Below, in pieces: positions 16,439-24,007 of a stretch of 36,720 nucleotides of DNA. Both the position numbers and the translations under genes were made by a program. Numbering within the stretch: the stretch's first letter is position 1; every line of letters starts with the position of its first letter. The notes beneath the pieces are model-generated. The model searched no databases, was not told where the DNA came from, and was given only the letters and a program-made list of their open reading frames with translations. Origin of the DNA: Flavobacterium sp. (GTDB lineage: Bacteria > Bacteroidota > Bacteroidia > Flavobacteriales > Flavobacteriaceae); the NCBI RefSeq assembly GCF_013822155.1, contig NZ_PNJW01000028.1, forward strand, positions 1-36,720. The letters run 5' to 3'.

Positions 16439-17014
16439 CTATTGATTTACTGTTGTTTGTGTTTCTACTGGTTTAACTTTTGGCGTAACTTCTGCATTAA
16501 TTGTCAACACTTCTCTTGTGGATAAAGTATTAGCAACAATCGTTACGGATTTTTGTTGTTTGCCCGGTTTACCGTTACTGTCAAAAGTAACTTTCATTTT
16601 ACTTGACTTTCCTGGTTTTATCGGTTCTTTTGGATAATCCGGCACGGTACAACCGCATGAACCTGATGCATTTGAAATAATTAAATCAGCATCGCCGGTA
16701 TTAGTAAATGTAAAATAAGTTTCTACTTTATCTCCTTCATTAATTACTCCAAAATTATGTTCTTTTTTTCCAAATGTCATTACCGGATATTTTCCGTCAA
16801 CAGGAGCCTTAGCGGTTTGCTCAGGTGTTTGACCATTTTCAGTAACGGGTTGAACGGGCATTGGATTTCCATTGGCATCAACTTGTTTCGCTTCAGAATT
16901 CATTGGAACATCTGCACTTTTAGGATCAACTTTTGAAAGTGCATCTTCTTTTTTACAGGAAGTTGTTAAAGCAAAAGCTAAAACAGCCATCACATACATT
17001 GATTTTTTAATCAT
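16439..17014 (-). CDS. DUF1573 lipoprotein
   Basis: The 191-residue product has a lipoprotein signal (lipobox LTTSC, Cys20), a flexible Pro/Gln/Glu-rich linker up to about 75, and a DUF1573 domain at about 78-180. The domain has an immunoglobulin-like beta-sandwich pattern: HNFGVINEGDKVETYFTF, NTGDADLIISNASGSCGCTVP (Cys120 and Cys122), and PGKSSKMKVTFDS. The closely spaced Cys pair is common in this family. It is likely envelope-anchored, with unknown function. It lies between nusB (18-base gap) and yajC (1-base gap), an arrangement I know from other Flavobacteria. Confidence 0.88.
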   Translation of the reverse strand: MIKKSMYVMAVLAFALTTSCKKEDALSKVDPKSADVPMNSEAKQVDANGNPMPVQPVTENGQTPEQTAKAPVDGKYPVMTFGKKEHNFGVINEGDKVETYFTFTNTGDADLIISNASGSCGCTVPDYPKEPIKPGKSSKMKVTFDSNGKPGKQQKSVTIVANTLSTREVLTINAEVTPKVKPVETQTTVNQ

Positions 17015-17032
17015 AATTCTAAATTTTAAAAG

Positions 17033-17977
17033 TTACATTAAACCTCTACCGGTTTTTTTTAATTTATCTGTTTTTTGAAAATCTTTAACTAAATTATCTA
17101 AAATACCATTAATAAAAATACTGCTTTTTGGAGTAGCATATTCTTTAGCAATTTCTAAATACTCATTAATGGTTACTTTTATTGGAATAGATGGAAATTT
17201 TAAAAATTCACAAATTGCCATTTTGAGCATAATTGTATCAACTTCAGAAATACGTTCCGGATCCCAATTTGGTGTTCTGTCGATATATTCTTTGGCTAAA
17301 TCATTTTCATTCAAAACTGTTTTTCTAAACAAATCGCGGGCAAAATCTTTATCTTCAGCATCCTTATACAAAGGCAAAACCGAAAAAGATTTTTCATTAT
17401 GCTCTTCAATATGCTTTAACTGTTTTAAAAGGCTAGTATTTACTAACGGAATGTCATCAACCCAAGTAATTCTGAAATCTTCTAAATAATCATATAACTT
17501 CTCATTAGAAGCGATCAATTCCGTAAAAATGTCGGTTACAAATTTTTTATCGGCTTCAAAAGAACTAGAAGTGTCCGCTAAATAATTTTGGTAAATGGCA
17601 CTTTTTTTAATTTCATCTAAAATAATGAGAATTAAATCATCATTTTGAGACCAATTATTGATTTTACGATTTTCTAAAGCAATAGATATTGAATTATTAT
17701 CTTCTAAAAATTGTAAAACTTTATTAGCAATAAATTTTCTGTTTGGCTTTAAATCTTCAGCAGTAGCCAGGTGTTTTTTTGATGCTTTTTCTAAAAAGAC
17801 TTCTTCTTTCTTTTTAATTTCAATCAAAGTTGAAACGACAATCAAATATAAATCCTGAATACTTTCTAAGCTAGAAAACAAGAACTTCTCTTCTTTTTCC
17901 AAATCTTCAGAACCACTTTGATGCATTGCATAAATGATTTGCAATACTTTAACGCGAATATGTCTTCTATTTATCAC
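17033..17977 (-). CDS. nusB: Transcription antitermination factor NusB (long Bacteroidota form)
   Basis: The 314-residue product is about twice the length of E. coli NusB (139). The N-terminus INRRHIRVKVLQIIYAMHQ and the C-terminal part (RTPNWDPERISEVDTIMLKMAI, then KVTINEYLEIAKEYATPKSSIFINGILDNL at about 272-301) match the two halves of NusB. Between them is a long helical, charged region of roughly 150 residues that ordinary NusB lacks. NusB binds boxA RNA with S10 (NusE) and supports antitermination of rRNA transcripts. The promoter at 18024-18053 gives a leader of about 40 bases; DUF1573 and yajC follow in the operon. Confidence 0.93.
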   Translation of the reverse strand: MINRRHIRVKVLQIIYAMHQSGSEDLEKEEKFLFSSLESIQDLYLIVVSTLIEIKKKEEVFLEKASKKHLATAEDLKPNRKFIANKVLQFLEDNNSISIALENRKINNWSQNDDLILIILDEIKKSAIYQNYLADTSSSFEADKKFVTDIFTELIASNEKLYDYLEDFRITWVDDIPLVNTSLLKQLKHIEEHNEKSFSVLPLYKDAEDKDFARDLFRKTVLNENDLAKEYIDRTPNWDPERISEVDTIMLKMAICEFLKFPSIPIKVTINEYLEIAKEYATPKSSIFINGILDNLVKDFQKTDKLKKTGRGLM

Positions 17978-18002
17978 CCTGTAAGAACTTTTTAAAAAAT
18001 TA

Positions 18003-18024
18003 GTGACGCCCCTAAGAGCGTCAC
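18003..18024 (-). terminator. Terminator of leucine dehydrogenase
   Basis: GTGACGC (18003-18009) and GCGTCAC (18018-18024) make a GC-rich seven-pair stem with an eight-base loop; on the minus strand a TAATTTTTT tract follows. It lies 30 bases past the dehydrogenase stop and 26 bases before the nusB start. Confidence 0.8.
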
Positions 18025-18053
18025 AAAAATAGTACTATTTTGTCGGAAACAAA
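18024..18053 (-). promoter_or_regulatory. Promoter (TTTG-N18-TATTTTTG) for the nusB operon
   Basis: On the minus strand TTTG (18053-18050) is followed after 18 bases by TATTTTTG (18031-18024), an exact -7 box. Transcription should begin near 18018, inside the upstream gene's terminator hairpin, so the nusB transcript would carry only half of that stem. Confidence 0.65.
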
Positions 18054-19157
18054 TTATTTACCGCTTTCTTTTTTACGTTGGTCAATTCTATTTTGAGCAA
18101 TTGTTAAGGCAGCTTGGTGTGTTGTAATATTATTTTTTACAGCATAATCAAAAATTTCTAACGTAGTATGATAGATATTTTCTGTTCTTCTCATTGATTC
18201 CGCTTTGTCATAATGTTCAATTTCAGCATATACGTTGATGATACCTCCGGCATTAATTAAGAAATCAGGAGCATATAAAATTCCTCTTTCTTGCAAAATT
18301 TTTCCGTGAACATTTTCATTGGCTAATTGATTATTGGCAGCTCCGGCAACAATTGATGCATTCAATTTATATACTGTATCATCATTAATGGTTGCACCTA
18401 ATGCACAAGGAGCATAAATATCAACATCTGCACTATATAAATCAGAACCGGTGAAAACTTTTGCACCATACTGTGCTCCTACTTCATTCAATCGATTTAT
18501 GTTAATATCAGCAATTGTGACAATGGCACCTTCTTTCGTTAAATAATCAACTAAAGTTTCACCTACATGGCCAATTCCTTGTACCAAAACTTTTTTTCCG
18601 GCTAAAGAATCTGAACCATATTTGTATTTAGCAGCCGCTTTCATTCCCATATAAACACCAAAAGCTGTTACGGGTGATGGATTTCCTGAACCTCCACGAG
18701 ATTCAGATATTCCAGTTACATAAGGAGTAACATCTCTCACCGTATCCATATCTTCGGTTTGCATACCTACATCTTCAGCTGTAATATATTTTCCGCTTAA
18801 CGAATGAACAAATTCACCAAATTTACGCATTAATTCAGGTGTTTTTTGTGTTTTAGCATCACCAATAATGACTGCTTTTCCGCCACCAAGGTTCAATCCT
18901 GTGATAGCAGATTTATAGGTCATTCCACGTGATAAACGCAAAACGTCGTTCAATGCTTCCCACTCATTCGTGTAATTCCACATTCTTGTTCCTCCTAATG
19001 CAGGTCCTAAAACTGTGTTATGAATTCCAATTATTGCTTTCAAACCAGTATCTTTGTCGTTGCAAAAAACAATTTGCTCGTGATTATCAAAGGATACTTG
19101 ACCGAAAACCGGATCCATTTTTTGAAGTTCTTTAGGAGTTGTTACTTCTGCTATCAT
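18054..19157 (-). CDS. ldh: Leucine dehydrogenase (Glu/Leu/Phe/Val dehydrogenase family)
   Basis: The 367-residue product fits leucine dehydrogenase, an NAD-dependent cytoplasmic enzyme that deaminates branched-chain amino acids to keto acids. Visible are GPALGGTRMW at 51-60, substrate Lys82 and catalytic Lys94 (LNLGGGKAVI), Asp129 (ITAEDVGM), and the Rossmann loop VQGIGHVGE at about 192-200. The short size and the LGGGKAVI phrase favour the Leu/Phe/Val group over glutamate dehydrogenase. It has its own promoter (19207-19237) and its own terminator (18003-18024), so it is a single-gene unit. Specificity between leucine and valine is not decidable by eye. Confidence 0.9.
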   Translation of the reverse strand: MIAEVTTPKELQKMDPVFGQVSFDNHEQIVFCNDKDTGLKAIIGIHNTVLGPALGGTRMWNYTNEWEALNDVLRLSRGMTYKSAITGLNLGGGKAVIIGDAKTQKTPELMRKFGEFVHSLSGKYITAEDVGMQTEDMDTVRDVTPYVTGISESRGGSGNPSPVTAFGVYMGMKAAAKYKYGSDSLAGKKVLVQGIGHVGETLVDYLTKEGAIVTIADININRLNEVGAQYGAKVFTGSDLYSADVDIYAPCALGATINDDTVYKLNASIVAGAANNQLANENVHGKILQERGILYAPDFLINAGGIINVYAEIEHYDKAESMRRTENIYHTTLEIFDYAVKNNITTHQAALTIAQNRIDQRKKESGK

Positions 19158-19206
19158 AGTTAAAAATTTAAAAAGTATAAATTATGATTTTGTCAAAAAG
19201 ACACAG

Positions 19207-19237
19207 CAAAAATAGGGTTAAATTCAAAAGAATGCAA
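19207..19237 (-). promoter_or_regulatory. Promoter (TTG-N20-TATTTTTG) for leucine dehydrogenase
   Basis: Minus strand TTG (19237-19235) and TATTTTTG (19214-19207) are 20 bases apart, matching the Bacteroidota consensus. The start codon is 49 bases downstream. The rest of this 203-base divergent gap is AT-rich, with no other clear site. Confidence 0.65.
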
Positions 19238-19360
19238 TATAATTTAATAATTTTAGCAATTTGTTAATCTTTTACATGAATTCAATACAATTCAAAAATA
19301 GAATAATTCTCATTTTTTTAACATTTTTAAATTACTAGATTCGTTTTATATCGATTTACA

Positions 19361-21121
19361 ATGAAAGAACTTCACTATTTAAATAAATATTTCATCAAAT
19401 ATAAATACCGCTTTTTATTAGGTATTTTAATTACCATCATAGCTCAGATATTTTCCCTTTTTACGCCAAAATTAATTAGTAAATCGTTAAATATCATTGA
19501 AGAATATATAAAAAATCCAATCAAGGATAGCAGTTTAATCAAACAAGAATTACTGCTCAGTCTAGGTTTAATCATTGGAGCAACCATTATTGCAGGCTTT
19601 TTGACATTTTTAATGCGACAAACTTTAATTGTCATGTCTCGTTATGTAGAATTTGATTTAAAAAATGAAGTTTTTCAGCATTACGAACGATTATCTCAAA
19701 GTTTTTACAAACAAAACAGAACGGGAGATTTAATGAATCGAATATCAGAAGATGTTGGCAAAGTTAGAATGTACGTGGGCCCAGCAGTTATGTATACTAT
19801 CAATACCTTTATACGTTTTGCCATCGTTATTCTATATATGTATAACGTTTCGCCAAAATTGACGCTGTATACTTTGTTGCCTTTACCATTATTATCGTAC
19901 TGTATTTTCAAATTAAGTTCTGAAATCAATAAAAGAAGTACAATATATCAAGAGAATTTATCCAATTTATCGAGTTTTTCACAAGAAATTTTCTCCGGAA
20001 TTCGAGTTATAAAAGCCTACGCCTTAGAAGGACAAAACAAAAAAGTTTTTAACAATTTATCCCAAGAAAGTCGTGAAAAGAACATGCGTTTAGCTGTTGT
20101 TAACGCTTTATTTGGACCGTTAATGATTTTATTAATTGGTTTAAGCAATTTAGTAGTTATCTATTTTGGTGGCATGATGTATATTGATAGTACAATTCCT
20201 AACATAGGAACAATTGCTGAATTCATATTGTATGTCAATATGTTAACTTGGCCAGTAGCTTCAATTGGTTGGGTATCATCACTTGTTCAGGAAGCAGAAG
20301 CGTCTCAAAAAAGGATTAATGAATTTTTGAAAATTGAACCTGAGATTCAAAATAAAAATCCGAATCACGTTATTTTGAAAGGTACAATTGAATTTAAAAA
20401 TGTTAGTTTCAGCTATGAAGACACTAATATTCAAGCCTTAAACAATATTTCTTTTAAAGTTGAAAAAGGAGAAACTTTAGCTATTTTAGGTAAAACAGGT
20501 TCCGGAAAATCAACAATTCTATCACTTATTTGTCGGTTATATGATGTTGAAAACGGTTCAGTTACCATGGATGGAGTAAAATTAGCTGAATTAAATTTGT
20601 ACGATTTACGAAACAGTATTGGAATTGTTCCACAAGATGCGTTTCTTTTTTCGGACAGTATTAAAAACAATATCAAATTTGGTAAAGAAGAAGCTACTGA
20701 TGAAGAAGTTGTTGAGGCTGCAAAAAAAGCAGTTGTTCACAACAATATAATCAATTTTAAAAATCAGTATGAAACCATCTTAGGGGAACGCGGAATAACA
20801 CTTTCTGGTGGGCAAAAACAGCGAGTCTCTATTGCCCGGGCAATTATCAAAGATCCCGAAATCTTGCTTTTTGACGATTGCTTATCAGCTGTTGATACTG
20901 AAACTGAAGAGCAAATTTTGAATAATTTATTTGAAATTTGTAAAAACAAAACCACCATAATTGTAAGTCATCGCGTATCCTCTGCAAAGAATGCAGACAA
21001 AATTATCATTCTCGAGGAAGGCGAAATTTTACAACAAGGCACTCATTCTCAATTAGTAAATCAAGAAGGTTACTATAAGGAATTGTATCTGAAACAACTT
21101 TCTGAAAAAGAATTGTCATAA
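19361..21121 (+). CDS. ABC half-exporter (MsbA/Mdl-like), membrane domain fused to ATPase
   Basis: The 586-residue product has six predicted membrane helices (about 15-310) and a C-terminal ATPase: Walker A GKTGSGKST (377-385), Q-loop VPQD, signature LSGGQ (481-485), Walker B ILLFDD (501-506), D-loop SAVD and H-loop His537. The residue after the Walker B Asp is normally the catalytic Glu; here it is Asp506 (LFDDCLSAVD). This replacement is known in one half of heterodimeric exporters such as MdlA and BmrC, so the protein may pair with a second half-transporter coded elsewhere. Substrate unknown; drugs, peptides or lipids are possible. It has an overlapping terminator at its stop codon. Confidence 0.9.
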   Translation: MKELHYLNKYFIKYKYRFLLGILITIIAQIFSLFTPKLISKSLNIIEEYIKNPIKDSSLIKQELLLSLGLIIGATIIAGFLTFLMRQTLIVMSRYVEFDLKNEVFQHYERLSQSFYKQNRTGDLMNRISEDVGKVRMYVGPAVMYTINTFIRFAIVILYMYNVSPKLTLYTLLPLPLLSYCIFKLSSEINKRSTIYQENLSNLSSFSQEIFSGIRVIKAYALEGQNKKVFNNLSQESREKNMRLAVVNALFGPLMILLIGLSNLVVIYFGGMMYIDSTIPNIGTIAEFILYVNMLTWPVASIGWVSSLVQEAEASQKRINEFLKIEPEIQNKNPNHVILKGTIEFKNVSFSYEDTNIQALNNISFKVEKGETLAILGKTGSGKSTILSLICRLYDVENGSVTMDGVKLAELNLYDLRNSIGIVPQDAFLFSDSIKNNIKFGKEEATDEEVVEAAKKAVVHNNIINFKNQYETILGERGITLSGGQKQRVSIARAIIKDPEILLFDDCLSAVDTETEEQILNNLFEICKNKTTIIVSHRVSSAKNADKIIILEEGEILQQGTHSQLVNQEGYYKELYLKQLSEKELS

Positions 21122-21147
21122 TTTTTTGATAATTCAATTATTTTTTA
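21110..21147 (+). terminator. Terminator overlapping the stop codon of the ABC transporter
   Basis: GAATTGTCA (21110-21118) pairs with TGATAATTC (21127-21135), one G-U pair, with an eight-base loop; TTTTTT follows at 21141-21146. The left arm is the last coding bases of the gene. Confidence 0.55.
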
Positions 21148-21191
21148 GATTTTTGGTTACAACTTACAACACTTAATTTGACAGAAAGATT

Positions 21192-21569
21192 ATGAGAGAA
21201 AATGAAATGTTAGAAAAAGATGAGATTTTTTCTAAAGTTTTAAGAGCAGGAAGAAGAACTTATTTCTTCGATGTTAGAGCTACTAAAGCCGATGATTACT
21301 ACATCACAATTACTGAAAGTAAAAAATTTACGGAGGAAGACGGTTCTTTTCACTTTAAAAAACACAAAATTTATTTATACAAAGAAGATTTTGTAGCTTT
21401 TAAAGAAATTTTAGATGATATGACTTCTTACGTTTTAGACCACAAAGGAGAAGAAGTAATTTCTGAAAGACATCAAAAAGATTTCAAAAAAGAATATACT
21501 GTTGATGCAGATGAGACCGAAGATTCTCCGAAAGCAAGTTTTACAGACATCGATTTTGATGATATTTAA
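21192..21569 (+). CDS. DUF3276 / PUR-alpha-like nucleic-acid-binding protein
   Basis: The 125-residue product is a small PUR-domain protein. Residues 11-85 hold the signature pattern EIFSKVLRAGRRTYFFDVR, then YYITITESKKF and KIYLYKEDFVAFKEILDDM, a beta-beta-beta-beta-alpha unit. Related PUR proteins, including BpuR of Borrelia, bind single-stranded DNA and RNA, often as dimers. The C-terminal tail (about 95-125) is acidic and probably disordered. The gene is followed by a very good terminator and is likely a single-gene unit. Its target in Flavobacteria is not known to me. Confidence 0.88.
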   Translation: MRENEMLEKDEIFSKVLRAGRRTYFFDVRATKADDYYITITESKKFTEEDGSFHFKKHKIYLYKEDFVAFKEILDDMTSYVLDHKGEEVISERHQKDFKKEYTVDADETEDSPKASFTDIDFDDI

Positions 21570-21575
21570 AAAAGC

Positions 21576-21606
21576 AAATCCCTTCTGAAAAGAGGGGATT
21601 TTTTTT
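21576..21606 (+). terminator. Terminator after the PUR-domain gene
   Basis: AAATCCCTTCT pairs with AGAGGGGATTT (eleven pairs, one G-U) around a GAAA loop and runs into eight T residues. The T tract overlaps the stop codon of the convergent CsaA-like gene at 21605-21607. Confidence 0.9.
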
Positions 21607-21937
21607 ATCCTATTCGCAAACCATTTGCTACTTTTACATCTGAAGTCAAAAGTACAATATCATTCTCCTCTCCTACTGAGCCTAAAACTAAACATTCACT
21701 ATTAAATTTTCCAATCTGTTTTTTAGGAAAATTAATAACGGCTACAATCTGTTTTCCAATCAAAACATCTCTAGAATAACGTTTAGTAATTTGTGCTGAA
21801 GTCTTTCGAATTCCAATTTCATCCCCAAAATCAATGATTAATTGATAAGCCGGTTTTCTGGCTTCCGGAAAATCATTTACTTCTAAAATGGTTCCAATAC
21901 GCATTTCGACTTTTTCAAATTCTTCCCAAGTTAGCAT
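21605..21937 (-). CDS. CsaA-like tRNA-binding domain protein
   Basis: The 110-residue product is a stand-alone tRNA-binding (OB-fold) domain as in CsaA and the C-terminus of MetRS. Marks are FEKVEMRIGTILEV at 7-20, ARKPAYQLIIDFGDEIGIRKTSAQI (about 26-50; here the family phrase KPAY...IDFG), VAVINFPKKQIGKFNSE and VLGSV. CsaA was described as an export-related chaperone in Bacillus that also binds tRNA; the physiological role is unsettled. It is a single gene convergent with the PUR-domain gene. Confidence 0.9.
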   Translation of the reverse strand: MLTWEEFEKVEMRIGTILEVNDFPEARKPAYQLIIDFGDEIGIRKTSAQITKRYSRDVLIGKQIVAVINFPKKQIGKFNSECLVLGSVGEENDIVLLTSDVKVANGLRIG

Positions 21938-22029
21938 CCTATTTATTCTTAAAAATTTAAAGTTAAAAATAGGAATACTTCCTCAAAATTTCATAACTTT
22001 AAGCAATAACTTTTTATTAAACTTTTTTA

Positions 22030-22587
22030 ATGGCCAGGACAGCATCTAAAATGAGTTCATTAGGGACTTTAGCACCGAATTTTCTATTAAAAGACACTAA
22101 TTCAGGTAACTTTTTTACCTTTTCTGATTGCAAAGGAGAAAAAGGAACATTGGTGTTTTTTATTTGTAATCATTGTCCTTTTGTTCATCATGTAATCGAA
22201 GAAATTATTATGGTTGCCAATGATTACAGGGTGCAAGGCATTGGTATTGTTGCTATTTCAAGTAACGATGTCGTGCAATATCCACAAGATAGTCCGGAAT
22301 TAATGACCGAATTTGCCTTTGAAAATAAATTTGAGTTTCCTTATTTATATGATGAAACACAAGAAGTTGCCAAGGCTTTTGATGCCGCATGCACTCCTGA
22401 TTTTTTTCTATTTGACAATCAAGATAAATTAGTATATCGTGGGCAATTAGATGACTCTCGTCCCGGAAACGGAATTCCGCTTAGTGGAAGCGATTTAAGA
22501 GGAGCTATAGATAGTTTGTTATATAATCGCATCATCAATCCGAATCAAAAACCAAGTATTGGTTGTAATATTAAATGGAAAAAATAA
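22030..22587 (+). CDS. Thioredoxin-fold / peroxiredoxin-like protein with CxxC motif
   Basis: The 185-residue product has the thioredoxin fold of the AhpC/TSA-like group: APNFLLKDTNSG at 15-26, then FFICNHCPFVHHV with a CxxC pair at Cys46 and Cys49, and the cis-Pro loop in ACTPDFFLF near 123. The CNHCPFV phrase is shared with peroxiredoxin-like proteins of unknown substrate. There is no signal peptide, so it should be cytoplasmic. Its stop TAA is followed directly by the glgA ATG (no gap), and glgC follows glgA by one base, so this redox protein is made together with the two glycogen enzymes. Confidence 0.88.
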   Translation: MARTASKMSSLGTLAPNFLLKDTNSGNFFTFSDCKGEKGTLVFFICNHCPFVHHVIEEIIMVANDYRVQGIGIVAISSNDVVQYPQDSPELMTEFAFENKFEFPYLYDETQEVAKAFDAACTPDFFLFDNQDKLVYRGQLDDSRPGNGIPLSGSDLRGAIDSLLYNRIINPNQKPSIGCNIKWKK

Positions 22588-24006
22588 ATGGAAATAGTTC
22601 ATATTAGTGCCGAATGTTATCCGGTTGCAAAAGTAGGCGGTCTAGCCGATGTGGTTGGAGCTTTGCCAAAATATCTAACAAAATTAGGCCATTTAACTAA
22701 AGTTGTTGTTCCTGGTTATGATACCAAATTTTCGAGAGAAAATGAATTTGTTTCGGTTCATCAAGGATTATTAAAATTAGGCTGGTTCCAATTTTCCTAC
22801 ACCGTTTTCAAAGAAAAAACAAATAAATTAGGTTTCGAATTATATTTAATTGCAATTCCTGAATTGTTTGATAGACCAAATGTGTATTCCTATGAAGATG
22901 ACACCGAGCGATTTACTGCTTTTCAAGTCGCTTTTTTAAATTGGATAACCGAAACCAATCAAATTCCCGATATTATTCATTGCCATGATCATCACACCGG
23001 ATTAATTCCGTTTATGATGTCACATGCCCCAATTTATCAACATTTGAATCGTGTTCCAACGCTTTTAACCATTCACAATGGACAATATCAGGGATGGTTT
23101 GGTTTTGATAAATTGCATTATTTACCAAAAGTAAGTTCTTCTCGTTTGGGCTTTTTAGAATGGAACGGAATGATAAATCCGTTGGCTTCTGCCATTAAAT
23201 GTGCTTGGAAAGTAACAACTGTTTCTCCCAGCTATTTAGATGAATTAAGTGAAAAAGCGAATGGATTAGAAAATCTTTTACGATTTGAACGTCCTAAATG
23301 CCTCGGAATATTAAATGGAATTGATTCAGAAGTTTGGAATCCGGATACCGATGAAATGTTAGAAAATAAGTATTCGATTAAAAATGCAAAAGTCGGAAAA
23401 GCAAAAAATAAAAAATTCCTTTGTGAGCAATTTAATTTGGATCCTTCTAAACCGCTTTTCACTTTTATCGGACGATTAGTGGATGAAAAAGGGGCTGATT
23501 TATTACCGGAAATTTGTAGTATTGCTTTAAATCGAAACCCTAATGAAATTAATATTTTAATTTTAGGTTCCGGTGATCCATATGTAGAACATGGTTTAAC
23601 ACAATTAACCCATTTTTATGGTGGGAATTACAACACTTATATTGGTTATAATGAAAACTTAGCCCATAAAATTTATGCCGGAGCAGATTATTTACTCATG
23701 CCTTCAAGGGTTGAACCTTGTGGACTAAATCAACTTTATGCGTTACGATACGGCACTATTCCTATCGTTAGAAGAACAGGAGGGCTCAAAGATACTGTTC
23801 TCGATATAGGCGATGGTGGATTTGGAATTTGCCATGATCATACTAGTGTTTATGATGTGAATCATTCTATAACTAGAGCAATTGATTTGTTTAACGATAC
23901 CAAACAATTTGATTCAATCCGAAAAACAATTATGCAAATAGACCATTCATGGGATAAAGTTGCACAAGAATATGTTGAAGTTTACCAATCATTAAAAAAT
24001 AATTAA
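22588..24006 (+). CDS. glgA: Glycogen synthase (ADP-glucose type)
   Basis: The 472-residue product is a complete GT5 glycogen synthase, which moves glucose from ADP-glucose to a growing alpha-1,4-glucan. Visible are the N-terminal ADP-glucose loop KVGGLADV (15-22), CHDHHTGLIP (132-141), TIHNGQYQGWF (161-171), NGIDSEVWNP (243-252), FIGRLVDEKG (293-302), and the C-terminal catalytic segment SRVEPCGLNQ (373-382, with Glu376) followed by RTGGLKDTV (396-404). It abuts the upstream thioredoxin-like gene with no gap and precedes glgC by one base, indicating a coupled operon. Confidence 0.96.
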   Translation: MEIVHISAECYPVAKVGGLADVVGALPKYLTKLGHLTKVVVPGYDTKFSRENEFVSVHQGLLKLGWFQFSYTVFKEKTNKLGFELYLIAIPELFDRPNVYSYEDDTERFTAFQVAFLNWITETNQIPDIIHCHDHHTGLIPFMMSHAPIYQHLNRVPTLLTIHNGQYQGWFGFDKLHYLPKVSSSRLGFLEWNGMINPLASAIKCAWKVTTVSPSYLDELSEKANGLENLLRFERPKCLGILNGIDSEVWNPDTDEMLENKYSIKNAKVGKAKNKKFLCEQFNLDPSKPLFTFIGRLVDEKGADLLPEICSIALNRNPNEINILILGSGDPYVEHGLTQLTHFYGGNYNTYIGYNENLAHKIYAGADYLLMPSRVEPCGLNQLYALRYGTIPIVRRTGGLKDTVLDIGDGGFGICHDHTSVYDVNHSITRAIDLFNDTKQFDSIRKTIMQIDHSWDKVAQEYVEVYQSLKNN

Positions 24007-24007
24007 A

